NCBI GenBank assembly: GCA_017471085.1
Contig: JAFUWW010000052.1
Location: 1 to 36,695 of the forward strand
DNA from: Bacteroidales bacterium
GTDB lineage: Bacteria; Bacteroidota; Bacteroidia; Bacteroidales; UBA932
DNA length: 36,695 nucleotides
Reading direction: 5' to 3'
Shown here: in pieces, positions 1 to 6,656 of the stretch
Layout of the letters: every line of letters begins with the position of its first letter
Position numbering within the stretch: the stretch's first letter is position 1
Notes under the pieces: generated by a model
The model's input: the letters and a program-made list of their open reading frames with translations, nothing else
What the model was told of the DNA's origin: nothing
The model's database searches: none
Program-made: the position numbers and the translations under genes

Positions 1-126
1 CTGATCAAGGAAGGGAAATACACCATTTCCCAGGTTTCCGACCTTACCGGCTTCAGTTCGCCGTCCAAGTTCTCAACGTTGTTCAAAAAACAGTTTGGCG
101 TCCCGCCCAGCAGCTATAAAGGCTAG
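1..126 (+). CDS. AraC-type DNA-binding domain, C-terminal end (partial)
   Basis: An open frame enters from the left edge and ends at TAG 124-126, giving 41 residues. They match the second helix-turn-helix of AraC/XylS regulators: an ISQVSDLTGFSSPSKFS-like recognition helix followed by FKKQFGVPPSSYKG, the usual family ending. The rest lies outside the window, so a plain AraC regulator and a hybrid two-component regulator (HTCS, often found beside SusCD loci) cannot be told apart. It converges on the HipA-like kinase gene and overlaps its stop codon by 4 bp. Family call is firm; role is unknown. Confidence 0.85.
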   Translation: MIKEGKYTISQVSDLTGFSSPSKFSTLFKKQFGVPPSSYKG

Positions 127-1076
127 ACAGTCATCAGGGAATTACATCTTTGTCCAAGCAGACGCTTGTAATCCCGTTTCATTTCCGATGGCAGGAAAGA
201 CCTGTCCGTCAGTTCTTCCCATGCTTGCCGATGACTGCACATCCTGGCAATGATCTTCTCTGCCAATACATCCCGGACACCGGAAGCAGTCATGGCATCC
301 AGGAAAGTCTTTCTCCCGAAACCTCTTTTTTCCCCGCCCACAGTGAAAGCCATGGCCATTTCCTCTGTGTCCGACGGGTCTGCAAGCCAGACGGACAGTA
401 AATCATATGCGGGCGCAAGGACATACTCACGGTTTCCCGTATCGATTAAGGAGAAATTCTTGCAATGCATGTCCGAATTCCCGGTAATCCAGCTGAAAAG
501 CACTACTTCCCAAAACCGCTGGATATCCAGCAGCGGTGCCGAAGAGAATTTCCGGATTGTATCGGCCAATTGCCCGTATGTTCCGTCATATTTATGCTCG
601 GTAAGCCGATTGGACAGTTGGCACATGTCCAACATGGAAATCTTCCCGCCGTCATTGTCCCGGTCCATCCGTAGGGTCAGGTAGCCCAGTTCACCATCGA
701 TGAGACGGATGAGCGTATGCCGGGCTGTCTTGATTCCGGCGGCCTCCGCCATTTTCATCGTCAGGTCTTCCAGCTCCGGAAGGCAGGGATAATGCGAGCT
801 CTGGGGCTTGAAAATATACTTCCCCCACAGACCGACAACCGTGAATTTCCTGGGTTTCCTCTTCCCTCCGCGATCTATATCCAGTGACATCTTGGCTTGG
901 ACGCCGGTTACTGATGTGCTGGCAAGAATAACCTTTTTTGCAAGTTCGGACATATGATCACGCGTATAGGGAAGAACAGGCACCTCGACTGAGCCAAAAA
1001 AACGGCGTACACAGGACGGATGGAAATCCATCTGTCCTTTCTCCAACGGTTTATAACAATACAGACACTTACTCAT
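123..1076 (-). CDS. HipA/HipT-like serine/threonine kinase toxin (C-terminal kinase unit of a split HipA)
   Basis: 317 residues. The N terminus has a small putative metal-binding cluster (Cys4, Cys7, His19, Cys22), typical of Bacteroidota HipA proteins. A Gly/Ser loop STSVTGVQAK lies at residues 53-62; HipA and HipT carry their regulatory phosphoserines in this loop. The catalytic loop GNSDMHCKNFSL is at 199-210 and the metal-binding APAYDLLS segment at 221-228, so the kinase appears intact. Known HipA/HipT kinases phosphorylate aminoacyl-tRNA synthetases (GltX or TrpS) and arrest growth; the target here is unknown. It lacks the HipA N-terminal subdomain, which is a separate upstream gene overlapping it by 8 bp. 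Third gene of the hipB-hipS-hipT-like operon. Confidence 0.88.
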   Translation of the reverse strand: MSKCLYCYKPLEKGQMDFHPSCVRRFFGSVEVPVLPYTRDHMSELAKKVILASTSVTGVQAKMSLDIDRGGKRKPRKFTVVGLWGKYIFKPQSSHYPCLPELEDLTMKMAEAAGIKTARHTLIRLIDGELGYLTLRMDRDNDGGKISMLDMCQLSNRLTEHKYDGTYGQLADTIRKFSSAPLLDIQRFWEVVLFSWITGNSDMHCKNFSLIDTGNREYVLAPAYDLLSVWLADPSDTEEMAMAFTVGGEKRGFGRKTFLDAMTASGVRDVLAEKIIARMCSHRQAWEELTDRSFLPSEMKRDYKRLLGQRCNSLMTV

Positions 1077-1392
1077 TTTGCAAAGGGGTTACACTGATAT
1101 CACCGATGCAATCCTTGCAACATGCCATGAGCAGGGACATCCGGTCCCGGGGATCGATTTTCCAGGAAGAGGAAGCGATGTCCAGCAGCCACCCTTCCGG
1201 AATTAGGCCATCAAAGACAGGAAACATCATTTCCTTGACATACTGTTCCGCGGAGAGGGGCATGGTGGGGCTCAAGGGTAACGCAGCCGGTCCTTCCAGA
1301 TAGTCGGCATCGTAACTGAAATGGAAGGCTTCTTCGTCCTCCCACAAGATGCCGCAAAAGACATCTTTGATATATACCGCAGCTTGTTTCAT
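1069..1392 (-). CDS. HipS-like protein (HipA N-terminal subdomain as a free protein)
   Basis: 107 residues matching the N-terminal subdomain of HipA: YIKDVFCG near the start, a central LPLSPTMPLS segment, and FDGLIPEGW, a hallmark of this domain. In classical HipA this is fused to the kinase; here it is a separate gene, as HipS is in the tripartite HipBST system of E. coli O127, where HipS is the antitoxin. Its ATG overlaps the TGA of the upstream HTH gene (4-bp overlap) and its 3' end overlaps the kinase gene by 8 bp, which suggests translational coupling and a defined complex. That HipS is the antitoxin here is inference by analogy. Confidence 0.82.
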   Translation of the reverse strand: MKQAAVYIKDVFCGILWEDEEAFHFSYDADYLEGPAALPLSPTMPLSAEQYVKEMMFPVFDGLIPEGWLLDIASSSWKIDPRDRMSLLMACCKDCIGDISVTPLQNE

Positions 1393-1589
1393 AGCTCAGT
1401 CACCTTTATCGGCCCCAATTCTTCTCCAAACAGGGCCAGAACCAGATTTACCTTGTCCATTCGAAGTGTTTTCTTTCCTTGTTCCAGATCCCGGACAAAA
1501 CGGAGTCCTACCCCGGAACGCTCGGCCAACTCGACTTGCGTGAGACCGTGTTTCTTCCGTTTCGCTTTAATATGTGCCGAAAGTATCAT
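1389..1589 (-). CDS. HipB-like XRE-family HTH protein
   Basis: 66 residues forming one Cro/C1-type helix-turn-helix: KAKRKKHGLTQVELAERSG, then VGLRFVRDLEQGKKT and a short C-terminal beta segment ending KVTEL. Size and ending match HipB-like proteins in Bacteroidota. First gene of the operon. Directly upstream are three TATACC-N6-GGTATA palindromes and a promoter whose -33 and -7 elements overlap two of them, so it very likely autoregulates. In classical HipBA the HTH protein is repressor and antitoxin; in HipBST it is mainly the repressor. Confidence 0.85.
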   Translation of the reverse strand: MILSAHIKAKRKKHGLTQVELAERSGVGLRFVRDLEQGKKTLRMDKVNLVLALFGEELGPIKVTEL

Positions 1590-1596
1590 ATCATTT

Positions 1597-1696
1597 TATA
1601 CCTTATCGGGTACAAATATAATCATTTTTATGTAAAATATACCAAGTCGGGTATAATCAAGATGTCCTTTTAGTGTTTTATACCCGAAAAGGTATA
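1597..1696. promoter_or_regulatory. Three evenly phased HipB operator palindromes
   Basis: Three inverted repeats of form TATACC-N6-GGTATA lie at 1597-1614 (last half site GGTACA), 1638-1655 (perfect) and 1679-1696 (perfect). Their starts are exactly 41 bp apart, close to four helical turns, so bound dimers would face the same side of the DNA. The nearest site ends 8 bp before the hipB-like start codon. E. coli HipB also binds palindromic TATCC-N8-GGATA sites, so assignment to this HTH protein is well founded by analogy. Confidence 0.8.
1613..1645 (-). promoter_or_regulatory. Promoter of the hipBST-like operon
   Basis: On the minus strand a TATATTTG box (1613-1620) fits the Bacteroidota -7 consensus TAnnTTTG, with TTGG (1642-1645) about 21 bp upstream as the -33 element. 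The -7 box touches operator 1 and the -33 element lies in operator 2, so repressor binding would block RNA polymerase. Confidence 0.65.
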
Positions 1697-1724
1697 AAAA
1701 CAGCCGACACATTTTGGTGCCGGC
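1694..1724 (-). terminator. Terminator of the outlying esterase gene
   Basis: Inverted repeat 1703-1710 / 1717-1724 (7 of 8 pairs, loop 1711-1716). On the minus strand it is followed by TGTTTTTATA, a U-rich tail. It lies 32 bp after the esterase stop codon. The T tract runs into the outermost hip operator (1679-1696), so the two transcription units abut. Confidence 0.6.
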
Positions 1725-1755
1725 CGAAAATAAGCTGCTATCCTTTATTGACGCC

Positions 1756-2634
1756 TTACGGCATCTGGGTGGAGAAGTGACGGGTCATGTAGGAGAGGGC
1801 GCGGCGGAGGGCGTCGTACCAGTAATAGGAGGCGTGGGCTCCGTCAAAGCAGCGGAACTGGGCTTTCATGCCGTTCTTCTTCATCTGCTGGTAGGTGGCT
1901 ACGTTGGCGTCGAACAGGAAGTCGTCGTCACCGCAGTCCAGCACGAAGTACACGCTCTTGGCCGCCTCGATCTGCTCCGGGGTGTAGTGGCCACCGTTCA
2001 TGGTGGCGGGCAGCACGGCCGGGCTCTCCGCGCTGCTCTCGAACAGGCTGGCGCTCACGGCTGCGCTGATGGCATACACGCTGGAGAAAAGCTCCGGATG
2101 GCGCATGCCGTAGTTGAAGGAACCGCCGCCGCCCATGGACAGGCCGCCGATGGCGCGGTGTCCCTTGTCGGGAATGGTGCGGTAGCGCTTGTCGATACAG
2201 GGCATCAGCTCATTGAAGAAGTAGTCTTCGTACTTCCAGTCCGGCTGGTTGAAATAGCCCATGTGGCCGGCCTCGTTGGCGTTGGGGAACACCACGATGC
2301 ATTCGGCGGCCGTCCCGTCGTTGGTGATCATGGTGATGGCCTCGGAGATCATGGAAACGGCGATGTTGGCCCATTCCCAGTCATTCTCACCGGCGCCGTG
2401 AAGCATGTACACCACCGGATAACGGCGTTCGGGTTCCTTGGAATAGCTCTTCGGGAGCATCACGGAGAAGTTCTTGTCCACGCCCAGCACCTCGCTATGG
2501 AAGTACAGGTGCTCTACGGGGATGGGGAAAACGCGGGCCTGATGGGCTGCCGGATCCTGCTCCTTCACCTCCTGGGCCCGGAGCGCGCAGGTCATCGACA
2601 GGGCGATGGCTGCGAAAGCGATTAACTTTTTCAT
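1756..2634 (-). CDS. Secreted CE1/esterase D-like carbohydrate esterase
   Basis: 292 residues, with a Sec signal peptide at about 1-20 (MKKLIAFAAI...RAQ). A start 87 bp further upstream is possible in frame, but it lies upstream of the -7 box and would put a non-signal sequence first, so 2634 is preferred. Alpha/beta-hydrolase fold: oxyanion segment YMLHGAGENDW (76-86), nucleophile elbow GLSMGG with Ser166, acid Asp236 or 237, and His267 in DGAHASYYW. Relatives include feruloyl and acetyl-xylan esterases; the ester cleaved here cannot be read from sequence. Unlike the two esterases of the main operon it has no N-terminal E-set domain. Divergent from an Sde182-like gene and preceded by the CGAAA element, so probably in the DeoR regulon. 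Confidence 0.85.
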   Translation of the reverse strand: MKKLIAFAAIALSMTCALRAQEVKEQDPAAHQARVFPIPVEHLYFHSEVLGVDKNFSVMLPKSYSKEPERRYPVVYMLHGAGENDWEWANIAVSMISEAITMITNDGTAAECIVVFPNANEAGHMGYFNQPDWKYEDYFFNELMPCIDKRYRTIPDKGHRAIGGLSMGGGGSFNYGMRHPELFSSVYAISAAVSASLFESSAESPAVLPATMNGGHYTPEQIEAAKSVYFVLDCGDDDFLFDANVATYQQMKKNGMKAQFRCFDGAHASYYWYDALRRALSYMTRHFSTQMP

Positions 2635-2666
2635 GTATAGATAATTTGTGGTTTTACTTCTTGCTG

Positions 2667-2708
2667 CAAATATAAGCAAACGAAACCATAAAAGAAAGAG
2701 AATCGAAA
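2667..2708 (-). promoter_or_regulatory. Esterase promoter with CGAAA tandem operator (copy a)
   Basis: Minus-strand -7 box TATATTTG (2667-2674), then CGAAA on the plus strand at 2681-2685 and 2704-2708, 23 bp apart. Offsets match the copy at the main operon promoter (26636-26677). The -33 position reads GAAA rather than CAAA on the plus strand, so the -33 box is weak. A further CGAAA (2736-2740) and an inverted TTTCG (2714-2718) lie between here and the divergent promoter. Confidence 0.6.
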
Positions 2709-2743
2709 TTATTTTTCGCAAATAAAGAAAAATGTCGAAATAA

Positions 2744-2774
2744 TTGGAAAAGTACTTGCGTCTGATTATCTTTG
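2744..2774 (+). promoter_or_regulatory. Promoter of the divergent Sde182-like gene
   Basis: TTG at 2744-2746, a 20-bp spacer, and TATCTTTG at 2767-2774 match the Bacteroidota -33/-7 consensus. The predicted start is about 15 nt before the ATG at 2796. An in-frame ATG at 2772 falls inside the -7 box and cannot be the start. Confidence 0.7.
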
Positions 2775-2795
2775 TATAACCTTAATCAAAGCACG

Positions 2796-4268
2796 ATGAA
2801 ACACCTTATCGCCCTTCTTTCCGGTGCCGTGGCTATACTGGTTGCCGCAGCCTGCACTTCGCCCAAAATCCAGTATGCCAACGACACCACCCTGGAGTCC
2901 CGCCAGGCTGCAGCCGCAGGGCAGCTCCCCCGCGTCATTGTCATGACCGACGCGGAGACGGACGACCGCTGCTCCATGGTCCACTTCCTGCTGTATGCCA
3001 ACGACATGCAGGTGGATGCCATCATCCAGAGCAATTCCTGCTTCCAGCAGCACGGCTGGAGCAGCGAGCCTTGGCTGGAAGAGCAGATTTCGGCCTATGA
3101 GATAGTGTATCCCAACCTGAAGGTGCACGACAGCCGCTATCCTGCGCCGGACTACCTGAGGAGCGTGGTTTTCATCGGCGATGAGAATCCGGAGCATATC
3201 GGCATCGGCAACAACGCCGCCGCGCTGATTCCTGGCGTGGAACCTGCCATCGACCCTTCCACATGGGAAGATACGCCCGGCAGCGACCGGATTGTGGAAG
3301 TGCTCCTGGAGGACGATCCCCGGCCGGTCTATCTGCAGGCCTGGGGCGGCTCCAACACCGCAGCCCGCGCACTGTATAAACTGAAGACCCAGTATCCAGA
3401 GCAGTACGCCCGCGCCGCATCCAAGGCAGTGCTCTACTGCATCTGGTACCAGGACGGCGGCGGCAACTACATCGAGCGGAACTTCCCTGAGGTGACCATC
3501 CTCCTGAACCACCATTTCAGCGGCAGCTGGGACTACGGCACCATGGTGAACTCTGACGACTTCGTAGCCAAGTATCTCCACAACGGGAAGAACCCGCTGG
3601 GAGCGCTCTATACGCAAGGCTATATCAGTGAAGGAGACTCCCCCGCCTTCCTTTATTCGGTCGACAACGGCCTCCGCTCATACGAAGATCCCACCTTCGG
3701 CGGCTGGGGCGGTCGGTTCTACAAGGTGGACGGTTGGGACAACGTGTACCGGGATACCGGCTTCGGCGACCTCCGCGAATGGATGGAGCCCGCCATGCAC
3801 GACTTCCAGGCCCGGCTCACCTGGTGCGTCACACCGGACTACGACAAGGGCAACCACAGGCCGGTCATCACCTTCCCCGAAGGTCAGGACCGCACCGTGC
3901 ATCCGGGCGACACCGTCACCCTCCGCATCCAGGCCACGGACAACGACAAGCCGGACCTGGAAGGCACCTGGAAGATGCGTCAGGAACTGCTGACCCAGCA
4001 GGGAATCACCTACGAACGGTTCCTGGAAATGGCCTCCAATCCTGCCCTGGCAGGTTACCTGAGCGGCTGCACGGTGAACTGGCTCCAGGGAAAGGGCGGC
4101 ACCTATCCCGGCAACATCGACCTGATTTTTACCGGCGGCGACAGCCTCCGTTTCGTGGCTCCGCAAGTCACGGCTCCCCAGACCCTCCACATCATTGCCG
4201 AAGCCACTGACAAAGGCACTCCCCCGCTCACCAGCTACGCCCGCTTCGTGATTACCGTGCAGAAGTAG
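2796..4268 (+). CDS. Sde182-like lipoprotein with nucleoside-hydrolase-like domain (DUF1593), copy A
   Basis: 490 residues. Lipoprotein signal with lipobox VAAAC (Cys20). The N-terminal domain resembles nucleoside hydrolases: VIVMTDAETDD (D52, E54, D56, D57) matches the acidic Ca-binding motif near the N terminus of that fold. Later come WEDTPGSDRIVEVLLEDDPRP and QAWGGSNTAAR, shared with the three paralogues in the main operon. The last ~120 residues form a beta-rich, Ig-like region (GNHRPVITFPEG...) ending in FVITVQK. The family was named from a cellulose-binding protein of Saccharophagus degradans; to my knowledge its catalytic role is not settled. Probably on the outer membrane facing periplasm or surface. 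Divergent partner is an esterase. Confidence 0.85.
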   Translation: MKHLIALLSGAVAILVAAACTSPKIQYANDTTLESRQAAAAGQLPRVIVMTDAETDDRCSMVHFLLYANDMQVDAIIQSNSCFQQHGWSSEPWLEEQISAYEIVYPNLKVHDSRYPAPDYLRSVVFIGDENPEHIGIGNNAAALIPGVEPAIDPSTWEDTPGSDRIVEVLLEDDPRPVYLQAWGGSNTAARALYKLKTQYPEQYARAASKAVLYCIWYQDGGGNYIERNFPEVTILLNHHFSGSWDYGTMVNSDDFVAKYLHNGKNPLGALYTQGYISEGDSPAFLYSVDNGLRSYEDPTFGGWGGRFYKVDGWDNVYRDTGFGDLREWMEPAMHDFQARLTWCVTPDYDKGNHRPVITFPEGQDRTVHPGDTVTLRIQATDNDKPDLEGTWKMRQELLTQQGITYERFLEMASNPALAGYLSGCTVNWLQGKGGTYPGNIDLIFTGGDSLRFVAPQVTAPQTLHIIAEATDKGTPPLTSYARFVITVQK

Positions 4269-4298
4269 GTCCCTGCAAGGCCCGCCACCGTCAGGGAG

Positions 4299-6656
4299 TC
4301 ATTGATGTAGTTCTTCCAGTGATTCCGCAGGTTCCATCACGCGGTGGGCCGCCCAGCTGCGGGCCTTCCCCAGTTTGAACGGGACCCGGGCGCGGATATC
4401 GGCCACGGAAGCGCCGAACAGCAGCTGATACGTACCCGCCGCCGTTTCCCAGGCCGATGCATCCTCGTTGAAAGAAGCCAGTTCGTAGGCCGATACCGGG
4501 AAGGAAAGCACCTGGCTCTCTCCGGGAGCGAGCAGGCGGGTCTTGGCAAAGGCTTTGAGTTCGCAGGAGGGCTTCTCCAGGGAACCGGAAGGCGCCGTCA
4601 CATACAGCTGCACGGCCTCTTTCCCCGCCACGGACCCGGTGTTGGTCACCGTCACGGTAGCGACAAAGCCGTCGGCCGATGCCTTCACGGAAGGCTTGGA
4701 ATAGGCGAATGATGTATAGCTGAGCCCGAAGCCGAAAGGATAGGAGACTTCCTTCCCGAAGGTGGAGAAGTATCTGTATCCCACATAGATACCTTCCTCG
4801 TAACGGGTGTAGTCCACATCCTTCACAAGGGGTTCTTTCCGTCCGGTCACCGACATGGGCGCGCCGAAGGAAGCCGGCCCCTCATAGGCATAGGGGAAAT
4901 GATGGGACGACGGATGGTCGAAGTATTGTAACGGGAAGGTCATGGTGAGTTTGCCGGAGGGATTCACCGCCCCGGTAAGGGCGTCGGTTACCGCATTGCC
5001 GCCCTCCTGCCCCAGTTGCCAGGCCAGCAGGATGGCATCCGGCCAGGCCTTCCAGGAAGCCGTTTCCACCACACCGGAGATGTTCAGGACCACTACCACC
5101 TTCTTGCCGGCGGCGTGATAGGCGTCGCAGACATTCCGGATCAGCGCCGTCTCCGCGGCTGAGAGGTCGAAATCGGCCGGAATATGCCGGTCCCGGGCCT
5201 CACCGGCATTGCGGCCGATGGTAATCACCGCCACATCGCCCTGTGCCGACAGGCCGAAGAACTTTTCCCGATCCAGTTCCAGCTCCCCTGCCGCGGGGGC
5301 ATGGTCGAAGGGGCCGGCCACATAATCGGCCCAGCGGGCATCATGAAGTTCCAAATGGGCATTGTACAGACGGTCCAGATAGGGATTCAAGCCAAGCCCA
5401 GCCTTTTCCAGGCCCTCTTTCAGGCTCACCACATAAGCGGCATTCACCTGTCCGGAACCGGTTCCTCCGGCAATGAAGCGATAGGAAGTATTCCCGTACA
5501 GGTCAATCTTTTCCACGTTTTTCAGCGGGAGGGTACCATCATTTTTCAGGAGCACCATCCCCTCGGAGGCGGCCTGCCGGGCAATGGCGGCGTGGCCTTT
5601 GAGGTCCGGCGCATCGGTCGCTTCCCGGCCCTTGAAAGTCCCAGTCTTCAGTACCAGTTCCAGCATCCGGCGCACGCAAAGGTCCAGATCGGCCTCCGGG
5701 AGCGCACCGGAGCGTACTTTTTCCACGATTTCCTTAATCTGGGACTTGTTGCCCGGCATCATCAGGTCGTTCCCGGCGCTCACCTGGGCGGCCGTGTTGC
5801 GGCGAGCGGTCCAGTCCGTGAGAACGATGCCGCGGAAGCCCCACTCGTCGCGGAGGATGGTCTCCAGCAGAGCCGGGTCTTCCTGGGTCCAGATCCCGTT
5901 GATGCGGTTGTAAGAGCTCATGACGGTCCACGGCTGCGATTCCCGCACCGCCATCTCGAAGCCCTTGAGATAGATTTCCCGCAGGGCACGGGTACTGATA
6001 ATCACATCGTTGTCTTTCCGGTTGGTCTCCTGGCTGTTGGCTGCAAAATGCTTGACCGATGTTCCGACGCCCTGCCCCTGGATGCCCTGCACCATGGCAG
6101 CGGTCATCTTCCCCGTCAGATACGGGTCTTCGGAATAATACTCGAAATTGCGGCCGCAAAGGGGATTCCGGTGGATGTTGAGCGCCGGAGCCAGGATGAC
6201 GTCCACCCCGTAGGCTACCGCCTCCTCCCCCATTGCGTCGCCGATATTCCGCAGCAAATCCGTATTCCAGGACGATGCCAGTGCAGTGGCCACCGGATAG
6301 GCCGTACAATAATAATCGCCCTCCTTTCCCTGGTGCTTCACAGCCAGGCGCAGCCCGGCAGGGCCGTCGGCCATGACCACATTCGTAATGCCCAGGCGGG
6401 GAAACGCATAGGTTGAGCCGCCCACCGCCATCCGGTTGTCGTAGATAGAGGCCGATGCCGGCAAATCATAAACAGCCTCGGAGGGGTCTCCTCCATATAG
6501 CACGCCCTGGTTGGCGCCCACCAGCAGCGTAGCCTTTTCTTCCAGGGTCATAGCCCTGAGCACGGTGTCCACATTGCCTTCCGACAACCTGGGTTGGGCC
6601 ATTAGCAGGCCACCCGCCCACAAGGCAAAGACCAGAAGGAAGAAGTGTTTTTTCAT
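4299..6656 (-). CDS. GH3 beta-glycosidase, copy A (last gene of the main operon)
   Basis: 785 residues with a Sec signal peptide (MKKHFFLLVFALWAGGLLMA). Full GH3 layout: TIM barrel with MADGPAGLR, HRNPLCGRNFEYYSEDP and KHFAANSQETNR; nucleophile Asp at about 280 in IVLTDW; alpha/beta sandwich with GGTGSGQVN; C-terminal Fn3-like domain after FGFGLSYTSF. Members are usually beta-glucosidases or beta-xylosidases; specificity is not readable. The ATG overlaps the stop of the GH115 gene by 4 bp. It converges on the Sde182-like gene with a 30-bp gap that holds only a weak 6-bp hairpin and no clear terminator. Confidence 0.92.
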   Translation of the reverse strand: MKKHFFLLVFALWAGGLLMAQPRLSEGNVDTVLRAMTLEEKATLLVGANQGVLYGGDPSEAVYDLPASASIYDNRMAVGGSTYAFPRLGITNVVMADGPAGLRLAVKHQGKEGDYYCTAYPVATALASSWNTDLLRNIGDAMGEEAVAYGVDVILAPALNIHRNPLCGRNFEYYSEDPYLTGKMTAAMVQGIQGQGVGTSVKHFAANSQETNRKDNDVIISTRALREIYLKGFEMAVRESQPWTVMSSYNRINGIWTQEDPALLETILRDEWGFRGIVLTDWTARRNTAAQVSAGNDLMMPGNKSQIKEIVEKVRSGALPEADLDLCVRRMLELVLKTGTFKGREATDAPDLKGHAAIARQAASEGMVLLKNDGTLPLKNVEKIDLYGNTSYRFIAGGTGSGQVNAAYVVSLKEGLEKAGLGLNPYLDRLYNAHLELHDARWADYVAGPFDHAPAAGELELDREKFFGLSAQGDVAVITIGRNAGEARDRHIPADFDLSAAETALIRNVCDAYHAAGKKVVVVLNISGVVETASWKAWPDAILLAWQLGQEGGNAVTDALTGAVNPSGKLTMTFPLQYFDHPSSHHFPYAYEGPASFGAPMSVTGRKEPLVKDVDYTRYEEGIYVGYRYFSTFGKEVSYPFGFGLSYTSFAYSKPSVKASADGFVATVTVTNTGSVAGKEAVQLYVTAPSGSLEKPSCELKAFAKTRLLAPGESQVLSFPVSAYELASFNEDASAWETAAGTYQLLFGASVADIRARVPFKLGKARSWAAHRVMEPAESLEELHQ

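Noticed and set aside
2635..2721. Longer start for the esterase (29 extra residues)
   Set aside because: The extension crosses the predicted -7 box and CGAAA sites; the signal peptide begins at 2634.
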